Of a stretch of 64,000 nucleotides of DNA, positions 1 through 11,100 are shown one piece after another. The position numbers and the translations under genes were made by a program. A model generated the notes under the pieces. It searched no databases, was not told the DNA's origin, and worked only from the letters and a program-made list of their open reading frames with translations. The stretch lies in contig JAZDRN010000007.1 in assembly GCA_047501485.1 (NCBI GenBank), forward strand, positions 1 to 64,000, in the 5' to 3' direction. The stretch comes from Ancrocorticia sp047501485. GTDB lineage: Bacteria > Actinomycetota > Actinomycetes > Actinomycetales > Actinomycetaceae. Within the stretch, counting starts at the first letter, position 1, and the number at the start of each line of letters is the position of its first letter.

Positions 1-3000
1 AGCACTTTCTTGCTGAGCCGCATCTCGCGCCTATCCCCGGCTCATCCCCACATGCGTGGGGAGCACTTTCTTGCTGAGCCGCATCTCGCGCCTATCCCCG
101 GCTCATCCCCACATGCGTGGGGAGCACGCGCTCGTCTGCGGTCTGGAGAGCTTCCGCAAGGGCTCATCCCCACATGCGTGGGGAGCACGATATCGGGGCT
201 CCCCACCACAGGTCCCGTGTCGGCTCATCCCCACATGCGTGGGGAGCACAACTGGGGTATGGGGGCACGCCGTCACGGTCACGGCTCATCCCCACATGCG
301 TGGGGAGCACAACTGGGGTATGGGGGCACGCCGTCACGGTCACGGCTCATCCCCACATGCGTGGGGAGCACACGAGGCTCGGGCGGCTGGGATGATCCCA
401 CCGAGGCTCATCCCCACATGCGTGGGGAGCACCGCGGCGTCATGTTCCGCGGCCTTGGCTTTGAGGGCTCATCCCCACATGCGTGGGGAGCACCTTCTTA
501 CGGAACCGCTTCGGCTCACTCATTAGGGCTCATCCCCACATGCGTGGGGAGCACCCATCAATCAGGTCTCTTTTCCCCCAGGCCTGCGGCTCATCCCCAC
601 ATGCGTGGGGAGCACGGCCCACCTTCCCTGGTCTTGATCCTCATACACGGCTCATCCCCACATGCGTGGGGAGCACGTGCCCTTCGACCCGTCCGACAGG
701 TAGGTGTTGGGCTCATCCCCACATGCGTGGGGAGCACGCCCTCCTGGACTTGGATGCCGAGATCCCCGACGGCTCATCCCCACATGCGTGGGGAGCACTG
801 AAAAAATGTGGAGAAGGAGGACCTGATGGACGGCTCATCCCCACATGCGTGGGGAGCACAAGGAATGACCGTAAGTAAAGAGGCGGGTGCGGGGCTCATC
901 CCCACATGCGTGGGGAGCACACTCCAACAAGCTCGCCGTCCTGGCTTTCCCCAGGCTCATCCCCACATGCGTGGGGAGCACCACCCTTGTGGTTGATCCA
1001 GGACATGTTTCTCCGGCTCATCCCCACATGCGTGGGGAGCACCTGAGTGTGACTGGGCGGGCTGCACCGTAGAGAGGCTCATCCCCACATGCGTGGGGAG
1101 CACCGAGTGAGCCACTGTCGGAAATCGAGGCCCCGGGGCTCATCCCCACATGCGTGGGGAGCACGCCTGAATAGCTGCCTCAACCTTCGGATCGGTGGGC
1201 TCATCCCCACATGCGTGGGGAGCACGGCCATGGCCTCTTCGTCCAGCAGGGAGCCGTCGGCTCATCCCCACATGCGTGGGGAGCACGGCCGTAGTTTTTA
1301 GTTGAGAATTTTCAGGATGGGCTCATCCCCACATGCGTGGGGAGCACCGATGAGCGTCTACGAGGCGACGACGCGTGAAGGGCTCATCCCCACATGCGTG
1401 GGGAGCACGGGTCGAGTTCGGCTGTGATGGCGTGGCGTGAAGGCTCATCCCCACATGCGTGGGGAGCACGAATTGCGGCCTCAGTGGTGACCTGCAACTT
1501 GCGGCTCATCCCCACATGCGTGGGGAGCACGAGGTCTGGGTTGCCGTGTCGGGTGGGCCAGCGGGCTCATCCCCACATGCGTGGGGAGCACGCTTTCCGC
1601 TCCGAGGCCGCCGATATTCTCCTGGGCTCATCCCCACATGCGTGGGGAGCACTGGACTGCTTCCGCAGTACTCAAGACGAGGATGGGCTCATCCCCACAT
1701 GCGTGGGGAGCACTGGACTGCTTCCGCAGTACTCAAGACGAGGATGGGCTCATCCCCACATGCGTGGGGAGCACCGAATCGATGGTGGCCGCGCTCAAGG
1801 AAACCCCGGCTCATCCCCACATGCGTGGGGAGCACCCAGGCGTGTCCTCCGAGGTGTCTCAGCGGCCAGGCTCATCCCCACATGCGTGGGGAGCACGGCG
1901 GTTGCTGCAATCACGAGGAGGAACGTATGAGGCTCATCCCCACATGCGTGGGGAGCACAGGGTTGGGGGTGTGGTTGAGGGCGGCGGCGAGGGCTCATCC
2001 CCACATGCGTGGGGAGCACCTCGGGTTCGCCGTCGTCGGTCACTGGCACGACGGCTCATCCCCACATGCGTGGGGAGCACAAGCTCGGTGGCCCTCCCCA
2101 GACATGACGCGAGGGCTCATCCCCACATGCGTGGGGAGCACGGCATCGGCCTGGCTAACGGGGCGTTGAAGTTCGGCTCATCCCCACATGCGTGGGGAGC
2201 ACATTTTCGAGGTGTATTGCCCCCAAGCAGAGGACGGCTCATCCCCACATGCGTGGGGAGCACCACTCGCAAACTCGATCCCCGGTGTATCGCGGGGGCT
2301 CATCCCCACATGCGTGGGGAGCACAGAGGCCTGCATAATTATGCATAATCATGTATAGACTCATCCCCACATGCGTGGGGAGCACTCATCTTCAGAGTCC
2401 GGTGGTTGGATGTTGAGGGGCTCATCCCCACATGCGTGGGGAGCACAATGCCTTGCTCTGCCAGTGTCGCCGCCCCGTAGGCTCATCCCCACATGCGTGG
2501 GGAGCACGCGCGCGCCTCTAGCCAGGTATCTATCCACTGCGGCTCATCCCCACATGCGTGGGGAGCACCCACCGAGCCACTTGCGGCTAACCGTCCCTGA
2601 GTGGCTCATCCCCACATGCGTGGGGAGCACGTCATATGGACCGCCACGGCCTCTCTCAGAGCGGGCTCATCCCCACATGCGTGGGGAGCACCCCGGAGGG
2701 GGCGTGGGCTGGTGCATACGCAGGGGCTCATCCCCACATGCGTGGGGAGCACGGGAAGGCGAAATAACTACGCGGCGATGCGTCGGGCTCATCCCCACAT
2801 GCGTGGGGAGCACGCACTTCCCCGCCTAGGCGGGGGTCGTTCACTGGGCTCATCCCCACATGCGTGGGGAGCACCTTTGGCCGTTTCTAGCTCTGCGCAA
2901 GGCAGGGGGCTCATCCCCACATGCGTGGGGAGCACTGCCCCTAGAAACGGCTTTCGCCCGTCCCCTACGGCTCATCCCCACATGCGTGGGGAGCACTGCC

Positions 3001-6000
3001 CCTAGAAACGGCTTTCGCCCGTCCCCTACGGCTCATCCCCACATGCGTGGGGAGCACATGAAGCGTGACCCGGTGCAGGCTGAGCGTTTCGGCTCATCCC
3101 CACATGCGTGGGGAGCACCGCCAAGGGCGGCATCGACGAAGGCGTGTTCGGGGCTCATCCCCACATGCGTGGGGAGCACATCAAGGAGCTTCAGCATGGG
3201 CGGATGTTGTGGGGCTCATCCCCACATGCGTGGGGAGCACCAAATTCCCTCCCCCAATAATTTGACCACCCGGGGCTCATCCCCACATGCGTGGGGAGCA
3301 CTCTAGCTCGTCAAGCTTCCAATCCACATGCCCGGGCTCATCCCCACATGCGTGGGGAGCACCGATATCCTCCAGATTCCACGCGTCATTGCATGGGCTC
3401 ATCCCCACATGCGTGGGGAGCACTCGATGTTCGCCTTAGTTTTCAATGGAACTGTGGGCTCATCCCCACATGCGTGGGGAGCACCCGTGTGGTGCCGGTT
3501 AGTGTGGTGAGGCCATCGGCTCATCCCCACATGCGTGGGGAGCACCGCCTGGTGGAGCTGATCCGTGAAGCCCGTGGGGGCTCATCCCCACATGCGTGGG
3601 GAGCACTCGCGATCCCCTTGAAGCGCATTCGAGTAAGTGGGCTCATCCCCACATGCGTGGGGAGCACAAGCGGACGCTCCCGAATGCCTCGCTGAAATCG
3701 GGCTCATCCCCACATGCGTGGGGAGCACGTCTCGTTCCGGTACTACAACGGGGCGCGACTGGGCTCATCCCCACATGCGTGGGGAGCACACGCAGCTCGT
3801 TGGTGATGGGGTTGTCGAAGCCGGCTCATCCCCACATGCGTGGGGAGCACGACTTCGACAACGCCGAATTCTGGGCCGCGTACGGCTCATCCCCACATGC
3901 GTGGGGAGCACCAAGGTGTGGTCGCGATGAGTGATGTTGTTGAGGGCTCATCCCCACATGCGTGGGGAGCACTATGACGAGGTGGATACCGAGACGGCGG
4001 CCCGGGGCTCATCCCCACATGCGTGGGGAGCACCCTCCCGGAATGTGGTCGAGCCGCTGCAGGCTGGGCTCATCCCCACATGCGTGGGGAGCACGGCAGA
4101 CGCCAAGGCAGCATCTACCGGGACGCCGGCTCATCCCCACATGCGTGGGGAGCACGACTCGAAATGTGCATACGGGTCAGTGATCGTGGGCTCATCCCCA
4201 CATGCGTGGGGAGCACAGGCCTACGATTACTACGCCCGATACCTGGATAGGCTCATCCCCACATGCGTGGGGAGCACCCCTCGGCGTATTGGAATCCGCG
4301 GCACTGCATGGGCTCATCCCCACATGCGTGGGGAGCACCCGCTTTATGCGACCGATGGACTCCTTCGGCGCGGCTCATCCCCACATGCGTGGGGAGCACT
4401 GCGATCAATCTTTTGTGGGCGTACCTGTTTGGGGCTCATCCCCACATGCGTGGGGAGCACGAGCTAGAGGAAGGGCGAGCAGGAGGGGAGTCGGGCTCAT
4501 CCCCACATGCGTGGGGAGCACGGTTCTTCTTCCGGGCGGGAGATGGTTATTGCCGGCTCATCCCCACATGCGTGGGGAGCACCACTTCTCACGCAGCTTG
4601 GACATCGATCGAATGGGCTCATCCCCACATGCGTGGGGAGCACCACACACCCCGCAAACGACGAGGCCGCCTCTCCGGCTCATCCCCACATGCGTGGGGA
4701 GCACTTCAAAGACCAGGACCAGCGCCAAAAGACTCAGGGCTCATCCCCACATGCGTGGGGAGCACGAAGACGTGGGGAGTGAAGTGGGCGGCGGAGTGGG
4801 CTCATCCCCACATGCGTGGGGAGCACCTATAACTGAATTGGTCCCCGCGTATGCGGGGGGGGGCTCATCCCCACATGCGTGGGGAGCACTTCAGTCATCT
4901 CCGGGGTGAGATAGCCGCCGCGGGCTCATCCCCACATGCGTGGGGAGCACGTTGATCCCTTTTGATTATCACGGCTCAATGGGGCTCATCCCCACATGCG
5001 TGGGGAGCACGCTTCCCGGAGTGCTGGAGGAGAGTCGATTACATGGCTCATCCCCACATGCGTGGGGAGCACTCTCCGATCTCGTCGAGGGAGTCGGCCG
5101 AGTCCGGCTCATCCCCACATGCGTGGGGAGCACTGATGAGTGTCTGTGCCATTGTCGTGCCTTTCGGGCTCATCCCCACATGCGTGGGGAGCACTTTCGC
5201 ATCGTCCGGCGTGGTCCACATACCTGAGGCTCATCCCCACATGCGTGGGGAGCACCCTCGACGAGATCGGAGATGCGGCCAAGGACTCGGCTCATCCCCA
5301 CATGCGTGGGGAGCACGCGGGGTAGTCCCATTTCGCGTTAGTGACGGTGGGCTCATCCCCACATGCGTGGGGAGCACGACGACGTCACCGAGAAAGGCAC
5401 CCGTATCGCCGGCTCATCCCCACATGCGTGGGGAGCACCATCTACGCCGTCCGGTTCGATATCGATACCGGGGCTCATCCCCACATGCGTGGGGAGCACG
5501 ATAAAATTCTCAATAGCCATCTCGGCTACTCCGGCTCATCCCCACATGCGTGGGGAGCACGCGGGTATCACATCCGAGAGGGCGTCCTGTATCGGCTCAT
5601 CCCCACATGCGTGGGGAGCACCGCGTTCTGCCATGATTGTGAGGGGTAGATCCGGGCTCATCCCCACATGCGTGGGGAGCACCCCGTCTCCACCCATTCG
5701 AGCTGAGCAAAAAGAGGCTCATCCCCACATGCGTGGGGAGCACCGGGCTTCCCGTTTCCGGATTAGCTTCAAGAAGGGCTCATCCCCACATGCGTGGGGA
5801 GCACATGACCACCGTAGCTCCAAATGACCCGATTGTCGGCTCATCCCCACATGCGTGGGGAGCACCTGGAGAGCGGTGATAAGGTCGCGGTCGATCTCGG
5901 CTCATCCCCACATGCGTGGGGAGCACCGGGTGACCGCATGCCGCCCTCCCTTGCGGGACGGCTCATCCCCACATGCGTGGGGAGCACGCATCGCAGATAG

Positions 6001-7574
6001 CGGAGATGAGCGCCCAGGGGGGCTCATCCCCACATGCGTGGGGAGCACTCGTAGGGTAGAGCTCCACTTTTGAACTGCTCGGGCTCATCCCCACATGCGT
6101 GGGGAGCACGGTGTCGCCATCGACCTTGACTGCGCGGACCTCGGCTCATCCCCACATGCGTGGGGAGCACAGCGGCGGCAGCTCACCCGCGACGGCCTGC
6201 GTTGGCTCATCCCCACATGCGTGGGGAGCACCAGCTCACCTATGAGGGCGGCATGGAGGACACGGGCTCATCCCCACATGCGTGGGGAGCACGACCGCGC
6301 CAACGTCGATTTCGGCAAGCAGCAGGGCTCATCCCCACATGCGTGGGGAGCACCCCAGTCAGATTCCCGGTGATAGTGATGATCGGGGCTCATCCCCACA
6401 TGCGTGGGGAGCACGAGACGGCTTACCAATCCCATACCGGTCCATCGGGCTCATCCCCACATGCGTGGGGAGCACGAGGACCCCATGGCTATCGTCATAG
6501 GCGCAGTCGGCTCATCCCCACATGCGTGGGGAGCACACGCCCGGCTGAAAGATGCCCGGGTGTGGGGCGGGCTCATCCCCACATGCGTGGGGAGCACGAC
6601 TTCTTCACGTTTACTCCATCGCACACCCTGGGCTCATCCCCACATGCGTGGGGAGCACTCTGCTGAGACCGGGGCGCCGCCGTGATCGAAGGGCTCATCC
6701 CCACATGCGTGGGGAGCACTCTTGTATCCGGCTTCGGCGAGCTGGTGGCCTGGGCTCATCCCCACATGCGTGGGGAGCACGTTTCATCTTCTATCCTCAC
6801 AGTAGACGGTAGTCGGCTCATCCCCACATGCGTGGGGAGCACGGTTCGTTCAGCATGGCCGGCTGCTCGGATTACGGCTCATCCCCACATGCGTGGGGAG
6901 CACTCGCTCAGGGGCAGGACGCGTGTCTTCTGGCCCGGCTCATCCCCACATGCGTGGGGAGCACGCCGTGGTGGGCTGCACCTCGACGGTCTCGATGGGC
7001 TCATCCCCACATGCGTGGGGAGCACCGGGATCGCGCCACACACGCCACGGCCCCGGCGGGCTCATCCCCACATGCGTGGGGAGCACGGACTCCCTGCCGG
7101 ATGGGTGACAGACGTGGGGGGCTCATCCCCACATGCGTGGGGAGCACCAGTGATCGTTTTCTCCGAGAGACCACGCGTTGGGCTCATCCCCACATGCGTG
7201 GGGAGCACTATCCCGCTGGAAAATTGCTTCCGTTTCCGACGGGCTCATCCCCACATGCGTGGGGAGCACGCCTTGACTTGGGCCGCGTCCAGGCCTTGGG
7301 ACGGCTCATCCCCACATGCGTGGGGAGCACCACACGGGGTTAAAGGTCGAGCGCATCGAGTCGGGCTCATCCCCACATGCGTGGGGAGCACATCAGTGTT
7401 CAGCTTGATATCGATAGCCACTTAGGCTCATCCCCACATGCGTGGGGAGCACGCAAGGCCCGCGCCCATGCCCAAGGGTCCGGCGGGCTCATCCCCACAT
7501 GCGTGGGGAGCACTTGAGCATCGCCGCGAAGTCCTGTTGCGTCTTGGGCTCATCCCCACATGCGTGGGGAGCAC
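1..7574 (-). CRISPR. CRISPR array 1 (type I-E-like repeat), truncated by the left window edge
   Basis: The array has a 28-bp repeat every 61 bp. Full copies start at 39, 100, 161 and so on to 7547, with the tail of one more at 1-5, giving about 124 full repeats and about 124 spacers of mostly 33 bp. Read on the minus strand, the repeat begins GTGCTCCCCACG and ends GTGGGGATGAGCC, with an inner CCCCAC/GTGGGG palindrome like the E. coli I-E repeat, so transcription is leftward. The leader lies at 7575, making 7514-7546 the newest spacer. Repeats are almost invariant; one variant (GA instead of GG at its plus-strand start) is near 2359. Duplicated neighbouring spacers occur at 6/67, 250/311, 1653/1714 and 2936/2997. 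No cas genes are present. The type is inferred from the repeat only. All open frames read through this stretch are artefacts of the repeat. Confidence 0.98.
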
Positions 7575-7820
7575 GCTTGCGAACCCTTGATTTCTCAATA
7601 AGTAAAGAAGTCTGTTCGCAAGAAAAAAATCACTCGCAGCCTGAGACGAGAGTTTCAAGGACAGGCTATCATCACCCCGTAACGCGGGTGTTGCCTGACT
7701 GAACGTGAAATAAACATACAGCTGATCGCACACCCAATACACATATGCCTAACCAGTTACATGGATAGGCAGGATAATAGCTGCAGATGAAGACGGTATT
7801 TCTAAAGATTCGACCACAAA
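7575..7820 (-). promoter_or_regulatory. CRISPR leader 1
   Basis: This AT-richer block directly abuts the last repeat of array 1, on the side where new spacers enter and minus-strand transcription starts. It is 246 bp long and is nearly identical to the block beside array 2 at 13564-13809 (three substitutions seen). It contains an A-run near 7622 and a short inverted repeat CACCC...GGGTG near 7674. Conservation of the whole block beside two otherwise different arrays is what identifies it as a leader. It should carry the array promoter and the Cas1-Cas2 integration signals. The next 95 bp (7821-7915) up to the tRNA show nothing recognisable. Confidence 0.85.
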
Positions 7821-7915
7821 GCTGGAGCTCAAGCTGCAAATCTGAGGTTTAAGTCGCAAACCAGACTTTTGAGTTGCGGGAATTGGAAACACTGAGTAGA
7901 TTGAATGCTTGTTGC

Positions 7916-7991
7916 GCACCGTTAGCTCAATTGGCAGAGCAATTGACTCTTAATCAATGGGTTCTGGGTTCGAGTCCCAGACGGTGTACCA
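7916..7991 (+). tRNA. tRNA-Lys (anticodon CTT)
   Basis: This is a 76-nt cloverleaf with the CCA encoded. The acceptor strand GCACCGT pairs with ACGGTGT, with one G-U at the first pair. The D arm TAGCTC...GAGCA, the anticodon loop CTCTTAA (anticodon CTT, decoding AAG) and the T arm CTGGG-TTCGAGT-CCCAG are all present. The gene sits between the two CRISPR arrays, about 95 bp from leader 1. Its last 25 bp, plus the following base, recur at 13824-13848 after leader 2. Confidence 0.97.
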
Positions 7992-7996
7992 AGAGG

Positions 7997-8034
7997 AAGG
8001 CCTCGGGAAACTTTGATCGGTTTCCCGAGGCCTT
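7997..8034 (+). terminator. Intrinsic terminator of tRNA-Lys
   Basis: A 15-bp perfect stem (AAGGCCTCGGGAAAC with GTTTCCCGAGGCCTT) closes a loop of about 8 nt and is followed by CGCTTT. It begins 6 bp after the tRNA. The 70 bp from here to the first repeat of array 2 hold nothing recognisable. Confidence 0.85.
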
Positions 8035-8104
8035 CGCTTTACCTGAGCTACCAGCTTGACCGGGCTGGCTGATGCAGAACGCCCCATACGGACTCCGAAC
8101 AAGC

Positions 8105-11100
8105 TGCTCATCTCCACATGCGTGGGGAGCACAATCTCGGCAGCCGCAAGGAAGATGCTATGAACGGCTCATCCCCACATGCGTGGGGAGCACCTCCTGA
8201 ATCGCGTGCTGGACAAGCAGCGGCTGGGCTCATCCCCACATGCGTGGGGAGCACGCCGAGGACTATTCAGCTCCCGTCCCGACATCCGGCTCATCCCCAC
8301 ATGCGTGGGGAGCACATCACCCTCCCCAAGACCCCCGCCCGCATGGTCGGCTCATCCCCACATGCGTGGGGAGCACTCGGCGACCGGTCGCGACCTGTTG
8401 CTGTGGTTGGGCTCATCCCCACATGCGTGGGGAGCACGTGCGAGGATGCCCCGGACGGCGAGCCTGTTGAGGGCTCATCCCCACATGCGTGGGGAGCACG
8501 TGCGAGGATGCCCCGGACGGCGAGCCTGTTGAGGGCTCATCCCCACATGCGTGGGGAGCACCTGGGGTTGAGCCGCTCGTAATCCAGCAGATACGGCTCA
8601 TCCCCACATGCGTGGGGAGCACGGTTTGCCGAGTTTCTGGATCAGGGATACACAAGGCTCATCCCCACATGCGTGGGGAGCACCCCGCCACGTGCGGGGA
8701 TGACCCACATTATGACGGCTCATCCCCACATGCGTGGGGAGCACAGGAGAAGTCTCTGGAGCTCTTTCGTCTCCTGGGGCTCATCCCCACATGCGTGGGG
8801 AGCACGCTTCACGCCACTGTGTGCCATCGGTCAGGCAGGGCTCATCCCCACATGCGTGGGGAGCACCCAATTGGAAAGAGAAGACGCTCGGTGCAGCGGG
8901 GCTCATCCCCACATGCGTGGGGAGCACGTGGGGTATGGGGAGATCACGAAGCGGATCGAGGGCTCATCCCCACATGCGTGGGGAGCACTTCGCGCGCTTG
9001 AAATTCCCGGAGAGCTTCATGGGCTCATCCCCACATGCGTGGGGAGCACCACATTCCTGGGTAACGATCATTGTTCTGGCCCGGCTCATCCCCACATGCG
9101 TGGGGAGCACCGAGGTCTTCCTGACCGGCGTACAAGCAAATACGGCTCATCCCCACATGCGTGGGGAGCACGCCCCCCAGTTAGTCGTCATCATCGGGGA
9201 GAAGGGCTCATCCCCACATGCGTGGGGAGCACATATTGGGAGCCGACGAGAGCGAGCCCGCCGGCGGCTCATCCCCACATGCGTGGGGAGCACCGGGAGA
9301 ACGGCCTACCAATCAAGGAAGTACAGGGCTCATCCCCACATGCGTGGGGAGCACGTTCTGCCAGACGTCGACGATCGCGTTGATTCGGGCTCATCCCCAC
9401 ATGCGTGGGGAGCACGCGTTGCCGTTGTCGGCGTCCCACTGGTGCCCGGGCTCATCCCCACATGCGTGGGGAGCACGTGAATCCGACTGCTTCATCGAAA
9501 CGCATTGAGGGCTCATCCCCACATGCGTGGGGAGCACTCGCTGATCAAGAAACGGCAGGTTGGATATCCGGGCTCATCCCCACATGCGTGGGGAGCACGG
9601 CCCTGCTGGCTTGCAGACGGGCGGCTGTTGCGGCTCATCCCCACATGCGTGGGGAGCACCCGATCTTCCTGGCTATCCTTGTCTCCCTGTTTGGCTCATC
9701 CCCACATGCGTGGGGAGCACCCATTCGACATGGAAGCCGTGACGATCAACAACGGCTCATCCCCACATGCGTGGGGAGCACGACCATTCACGTGACGCGA
9801 ACTTTAACGGCTGCGGCTCATCCCCACATGCGTGGGGAGCACCCGGTTACATATCCGGAAGGCTTAGCCTGCATGGGCTCATCCCCACATGCGTGGGGAG
9901 CACTCTCTCAAGGTGTACGAGTCATCGTGGCCGACGGGCTCATCCCCACATGCGTGGGGAGCACACCCTAGCCCAAGACCTCACCGAAGGATCGCTGGGC
10001 TCATCCCCACATGCGTGGGGAGCACCCTCGGTGGGCGCCGCGCTGTGCGCGTGGTTGGGGCTCATCCCCACATGCGTGGGGAGCACGAAGACGTGGGGAG
10101 TGAAGTGGGCGGCGGAGTGGGCTCATCCCCACATGCGTGGGGAGCACTAGCCGTGGCAAGCCCGGTGCAGGGCAACCAGAGGCTCATCCCCACATGCGTG
10201 GGGAGCACGTCCGACGTTACGATTCTTTTTCTTGCTCGCCGGGCTCATCCCCACATGCGTGGGGAGCACCTCCAGCTCGTCATCACCGACCAATACGTTC
10301 CCGGCTCATCCCCACATGCGTGGGGAGCACTCAAAAGTTCCATCTTCGGTGTGGACCCAGGGCGGCTCATCCCCACATGCGTGGGGAGCACCTCGGTCAC
10401 CCACGCGCTCATTGGTCCTCCTTGGGCTCATCCCCACATGCGTGGGGAGCACCCGTATCCGCGAGACCCGCGATGGGTCGATTGCGGCTCATCCCCACAT
10501 GCGTGGGGAGCACCCTGCAACTCCTTTTCGGTCAGATCGTTAATGGGGCTCATCCCCACATGCGTGGGGAGCACGCCTCGATGAGGTGAACATCCGCCAG
10601 ACGGAAGGGCTCATCCCCACATGCGTGGGGAGCACACTGCGTGATCGCGGTCGATTTTGTCCACGATGGGCTCATCCCCACATGCGTGGGGAGCACTCTT
10701 GTCCCAGGCCTGCGAAAAGCTCTTCTCCGGGCTCATCCCCACATGCGTGGGGAGCACCTCCGTGGCGGTCACGTCGGCATCGCCGGTGTGGGCTCATCCC
10801 CACATGCGTGGGGAGCACGTATCTTCCGCAATGTCGCCAAGTCTCTTGGGGGGCTCATCCCCACATGCGTGGGGAGCACTCGTTGAGGATGGCGATGGCG
10901 CCATCGACGATGGGCTCATCCCCACATGCGTGGGGAGCACCGGTAGAAGCCGCACACCACGGTTAGCTTCGTGGGCTCATCCCCACATGCGTGGGGAGCA
11001 CATGCCAGAAAAGCTTGCCGCAGCCCGCGCCCCGGGCTCATCCCCACATGCGTGGGGAGCACCTTAGCGCGGCTATATTCTGCGACTTCCCCTAGGGCTC

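Noticed and set aside
5932..5964. Spacer with TGACCGCATGCCGCCC and CTCCCTTGCGGGAC as a further repeat-like spacer
   Set aside because: It lacks a symmetric CCCC/GGGG palindrome at the right spacing and the I-E repeat ends, so similarity is no better than chance.
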